From the NCBI GenBank assembly GCA_002404345.1, contig DHJN01000029.1:17346-24966 (forward strand): a stretch of DNA of 7,621 nucleotides, in the 5' to 3' direction. The notes under the pieces are model-generated. The model searched no databases. It was not told the origin of the DNA and worked only from the letters and a program-made list of their open reading frames with translations. Source of the DNA: Actinobacteria bacterium UBA4719. Lineage in GTDB: Bacteria; Actinomycetota; Actinomycetes; Actinomycetales; Dermatophilaceae. Below, in pieces: positions 5,311 through 7,621 of the stretch. Within the stretch, counting starts at the first letter, position 1. Every line of letters begins with the position of its first letter. Position numbers and translations under genes: made by a program.

Positions 5311-6548
5311 TGGCCTCAGAACAGACGTTCGTCATCGTCGGCGCGAGCCTGGCCGGAGCCAAGGCCGCCGAGACGTTGCGCACCGAGGGCTTCGACGGCC
5401 GGGTGGTGCTGATCGGCGAGGAGACCGAGCGCCCCTATGAGCGCCCCATGCTGTCCAAGGAGTACCTGCGCGGCGACAAACCGGCCGCCAAGCTCTACGT
5501 CCATGACGAGGGCTTCTACGCCGACAACGACATCGAGCTGCTGACCGGGACGCACGTCGCGTCCGTCGACGCCGGTGCCCACGAGGTCACCCTGGAGGAC
5601 GGCAGGCGTATGCCGTACAGCCGGCTCCTGCTGTCCACGGGCGCTGCTCCGCGGCGCCTGCCACTGCCCGGCGCGGACCTGCCCGGGGTGCGCTACCTGC
5701 GCCAGATGGGCGAGTCCGACGCCCTGCGCGCCGCCATCACCGCGGCCAGCCGGGTCGTGGTCATCGGCGCCGGCTGGATCGGCTCCGAGGTAGCCGCCTC
5801 CGCACGCCAGTTGGGCGCCGAGGTCGCGATCGTCGCCCCCGAAGACGTCCCGCTCGTGCGGGTCCTCGGGCCAGAGGTCGGCGGCGTCTACCGCGACCTG
5901 CACGCCGAGCACGGGGTCGACCTGCACCTGTCCACCCAGATCGAGGCGATCGTCGGCAATGGTGCCGCCCAAGGCGTCCGCACCACGGACGGCTCGGTCA
6001 TCGAGGGTGACCTCGTGGTCGTGGGAGTTGGCGTGTCGCCGCGTGACGAGCTCGCGCGAGACGCCGGGCTGACCCTGGAGAACGGCATCGTCGTGGACGA
6101 GTTCCTGCGCACCAGCGCCCCCGATGTGTTTGCCGCCGGTGATGTCGCAGCGACGTGGAACCCTATGTACAACAGGCGGATTCGGATGGAGCACTGGGCC
6201 AACGCGCTCAACCAGGGCCAGACGGCCGCGCGCAACATGCTGGGCCAGGACACGGCATACACCAAGCTTCCGTACTTCTACTCCGACCAGTACGACTTCG
6301 GCATGGAGTACAACGGCTACGCCGCCGACTGGGACCGCGTCGTCCTGCGCAGCGGCACATCCGTGCGCGAATTCATTGCTTTCTGGCTCAAGGACGGGCG
6401 GGTGCTGGCCGGGATGAACGCCAACGTCTGGGACCAGAGTGACGGCATCAAGGCGCTCGTGCGCGGTGGCGCCGTCGTCGACGCCGACCGCCTGGCCGAC
6501 CCGTCAGTTCCCCTGACCGACCTGACCGACCTGACCAACCTGGCGTAG
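5310..6548 (+). CDS. FAD-dependent NAD(P)H:ferredoxin/rubredoxin reductase-like oxidoreductase
   Basis: A 412-residue flavoprotein of the BphA4 / rubredoxin reductase family, which passes electrons from NAD(P)H through FAD to a small iron-sulfur protein. The FAD Rossmann loop is VIVGASLAGAKAAETL (9-24). The conserved lysine after the flavin site is K50 in RPMLSKEYLRG, the NAD(P)H loop is VIGAGWIGSE (151-160), and the second FAD motif is APDVFAAGDVA (270-280). The C-terminal dimerisation/acceptor domain runs from about 320 (PYFYSDQYDFGMEYNGYA to VLAGMNANVWD). At the end of the second NAD strand (VAIVAPE, 172-178) the usual acidic residue for NADH is alanine (A176), with E178 nearby, so cofactor preference is unclear. 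The ATG overlaps the folE stop (TGATG), so translation is coupled. No ferredoxin, rubredoxin or oxygenase gene is adjacent, so the partner is unknown. The tail PLTDLTDLTNLA is a repeat-derived extension. Confidence 0.93.
   Translation: MASEQTFVIVGASLAGAKAAETLRTEGFDGRVVLIGEETERPYERPMLSKEYLRGDKPAAKLYVHDEGFYADNDIELLTGTHVASVDAGAHEVTLEDGRRMPYSRLLLSTGAAPRRLPLPGADLPGVRYLRQMGESDALRAAITAASRVVVIGAGWIGSEVAASARQLGAEVAIVAPEDVPLVRVLGPEVGGVYRDLHAEHGVDLHLSTQIEAIVGNGAAQGVRTTDGSVIEGDLVVVGVGVSPRDELARDAGLTLENGIVVDEFLRTSAPDVFAAGDVAATWNPMYNRRIRMEHWANALNQGQTAARNMLGQDTAYTKLPYFYSDQYDFGMEYNGYAADWDRVVLRSGTSVREFIAFWLKDGRVLAGMNANVWDQSDGIKALVRGGAVVDADRLADPSVPLTDLTDLTNLA
6513..6539 (+). repeat. 9-bp tandem repeat in the reductase 3' end
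   Basis: Units CTGACCGAC (6513-6521), CTGACCGAC (6522-6530) and CTGACCAAC (6531-6539) encode LTD-LTD-LTN. CTGGCGTAG, the final Leu-Ala and stop, follows. The repeat lies outside the folded family domain and looks like slippage-driven tail growth. Confidence 0.8.
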
Positions 6549-6593
6549 TTCCGACCCGGCGTAGTTCCGACCCGGCCGACCTGGCGTAGTTCC
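6542..6593 (+). repeat. 16-bp tandem repeat that re-copies the stop codon
   Basis: GGCGTAGTTCCGACCC occurs exactly at 6542-6557 and 6558-6573, and its first 11 bases recur at 6583-6593 after a 9-bp interruption. The first copy carries the reductase stop (TAG 6546-6548). The other TAGs are at 6562-6564 and 6587-6589, so together they fall in all three reading frames. Confidence 0.8.
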
Positions 6594-6604
6594 TCAGTGA
6601 ATCG

Positions 6605-6650
6605 CCGCGCCGCTAGGCGGGTATCTTTGGGGGTCTGCCCGTCAGCGCGG
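6605..6650 (+). terminator. Weak two-part hairpin after the folE operon
   Basis: The outer stem CCGCGC (6605-6610) pairs with GCGCGG (6645-6650). The inner stem GGCGGG (6616-6621) pairs with CCCGTC (6638-6643), with one G-T wobble and a 16-nt loop; a 5/1-nt internal loop separates the stems. The position after the reductase stop suits a terminator, but no T-run follows (ATTTCTGG), so factor-dependent termination or a leader structure for the next gene is equally possible. Confidence 0.3.
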
Positions 6651-6677
6651 ATTTCTGGAATCAAGAGAATTCTGGAA

Positions 6678-7621
6678 ATGTCAACGACAAAATCGGTCTC
6701 TCGGGTATCGGGACAATGCTCTCTCGGGTATCGGGACAATGCGCATGTAAGGACAACGACGATCGCCAACACATACCGTCTGCCGCTTCGTGACCTGGCG
6801 TTGTCCGTGCTCACGCGTGGGCGGGGTCGCGCACGCCTGATCAGGCTAGGTGTGGTGCTGCTGACCGCGGTTGCCTTCGCGCTGCCAACAGCGATCACGT
6901 TGGACCTGAAGCATGCCGGTGAGAACGAGGTCGAGGGCCAGAACCACCTGCAGTCGTACGTCACCGAGATGCAGATCCAGAACGGGATCGAGTGGCAGCT
7001 CCGCAGCGGCGGGATGACCGTGAAGGAAGCCCACACGGAGCTGGTCGCGAGCCGCGAGCGCTCTGCGGAACACCTGGACGAGGCAGCCGGTCTGGGCCTG
7101 TCCCCGGGCGCGGTGGCTCGCATCGAAAAGTTGTCCGACGACTACTCACAGAAGGTCGACAAGGAGGTACAGCTGCTCGAGTCGGGTGCACAGCAGAAGG
7201 CACTCGAGTTCAACAAGTCTCAGGTAGACCCGGCGTTCGAACAGGTGACGACGCTCCTGGATGACCAGGCAGGGCAGATGGAAGGGGCAGCGAAGAAGGC
7301 CCAGAAGTACGGCGACGTCGGGATGCTGCTGACCGTGCTGCTGTCCCTGGTCCTGGTCAGCTTTGTGCAGAGCAGGCGTAAGCGAGCGGAGGTGAGCAGC
7401 CGAACAAAGCATCAGAGCGAGGCGCGCTACCGAACGCTGATCGACCAGTCCTCCGACCTGGTCCTGGTGGTCGACCGCGCCGGCCGTGCCAGCTTCGTCA
7501 GCCCGTCGGTGGACCGACTGCTGGCCTCCCCCGACCCGGACCACCTCACGGCCGCCCTGGCTCCCGCCGACGCCGGTCTGCTCGACTTCATCACCGCCGT
7601 CGACCCCCTGGACCGGGCGCG
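6678..7621 (+). CDS. Membrane PAS-domain sensor protein, C-terminus outside the window
   Basis: An open frame that leaves the window on the right after 314 codons. Numbered from the ATG at 6678: basic segment LTRGRGRARLIR, a membrane helix (about 55-76, LGVVLLTAVAFALPTAITL), about 138 extracellular residues that look helical and charged (EGQNHLQSYVTEMQIQ... EGAAKKAQKYGD), and a second helix (about 215-233, VGMLLTVLLSLVLVSFV). A short cytoplasmic linker (QSRRKRAEVSSRTKHQ) leads to a PAS domain from about 247 (SEARYRTLIDQSSDLVLVVDRAGRASFVSPSVDRLL). Such proteins end in a histidine kinase, a GGDEF/EAL cyclic-di-GMP domain or a phosphatase; the output domain is not visible. The start is doubtful. 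The ATG at 6678 has only AAGAGA upstream, and the first 35 codons cross a 23-bp duplication and lower-GC sequence. TTG 6801 or GTG 6807, just before the basic segment, are alternatives. Confidence 0.8.
   Translation, partial: MSTTKSVSRVSGQCSLGYRDNAHVRTTTIANTYRLPLRDLALSVLTRGRGRARLIRLGVVLLTAVAFALPTAITLDLKHAGENEVEGQNHLQSYVTEMQIQNGIEWQLRSGGMTVKEAHTELVASRERSAEHLDEAAGLGLSPGAVARIEKLSDDYSQKVDKEVQLLESGAQQKALEFNKSQVDPAFEQVTTLLDDQAGQMEGAAKKAQKYGDVGMLLTVLLSLVLVSFVQSRRKRAEVSSRTKHQSEARYRTLIDQSSDLVLVVDRAGRASFVSPSVDRLLASPDPDHLTAALAPADAGLLDFITAVDPLDRA
6697..6742. repeat. Exact 23-bp tandem duplication upstream of, or inside, the sensor gene start
   Basis: The 23-bp unit at 6697-6719 (TCTCTCGGGTATCGG, then GACAATGC) is repeated without mismatch at 6720-6742, directly adjacent. 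The length is not a multiple of three, so if it lies in coding sequence the two copies are read in different frames (VSRVSGQC, then SLGYRDNA). Each copy holds GGGTATCGG and GACAAT, so it could equally be a doubled promoter or regulator site. Confidence 0.88.

Noticed and set aside
6513..6742. CRISPR array or transposon ends in the repeat-rich stretch
   Set aside because: Repeats are direct, adjacent, of differing unit length and without spacers. There are no terminal inverted repeats or transposase, so they are simple tandem duplications.
6317..7123. 268-codon minus-strand frame across the repeat region and the sensor N-terminus
   Set aside because: Crosses the end of the reductase and the sensor's membrane helix as antisense, with Ser/Arg/Pro-rich composition and no domain. 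The plus-strand frame gives a coherent TM-helical-TM-PAS protein.
1..7621. tRNA, rRNA or riboswitch
   Set aside because: No cloverleaf, rRNA-like core or recognisable aptamer was seen in any of the gaps, which are short except for 6549-6677.

Overview
The window reads as chromosomal DNA of a high-GC actinobacterium (Actinomycetota; the order cannot be fixed from sequence alone). Codon third positions are almost all G or C, GTG starts occur, and the left part follows a gene neighbourhood typical of the phylum: a zincin-type DUF2342 protein followed by tilS on one strand, with a family I inorganic pyrophosphatase gene (ppa) diverging from them.

Left part (1-1841): the tilS N-terminus is cut by the window edge. 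The complete DUF2342 metalloprotease-like gene lies upstream of it on the minus strand, then a 116-bp divergent intergenic region, then ppa on the plus strand. This is housekeeping: tRNA-Ile lysidine synthesis and pyrophosphate removal.

Middle, minus strand (1852-4596): three tightly packed genes, read right to left. They are a cysteine-rich COG2345/SufR-like winged-helix regulator, a GntR/FCD-type regulator 7 bp downstream of it, and an MFS transporter whose ATG overlaps the GntR stop (ATGA). The MFS gene ends convergently against ppa with only 10 bp between the stop codons.

Middle, plus strand (4669-6548): divergent from the SufR-like gene is a two-gene operon of a complete GTP cyclohydrolase I (FolE type) and a FAD/NAD(P)H-dependent ferredoxin-reductase-like protein, joined by a TGATG overlap. 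The 72-bp divergent gap holds a perfect 7-4-7 inverted repeat (GATTCGT-ATTG-ACGAATC) lying on the -35 box of the best folE promoter and just before the regulator's start codon. The simplest reading is a redox-, iron- or NO-responsive repressor controlling a FolE plus reductase pair and itself. Because the canonical actinobacterial folE usually sits beyond tilS-hpt-ftsH, this FolE may be a second, specialised copy. This is the most interesting part of the window.

Right part (6549-7621): a more A/T-rich stretch holds several short tandem repeats, a weak two-part hairpin and an exact 23-bp tandem duplication. It leads into a truncated membrane sensor gene (TM, extracellular helical domain, TM, PAS) that runs off the right edge. 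No tRNA, rRNA, CRISPR, insertion sequence or phage gene is visible.
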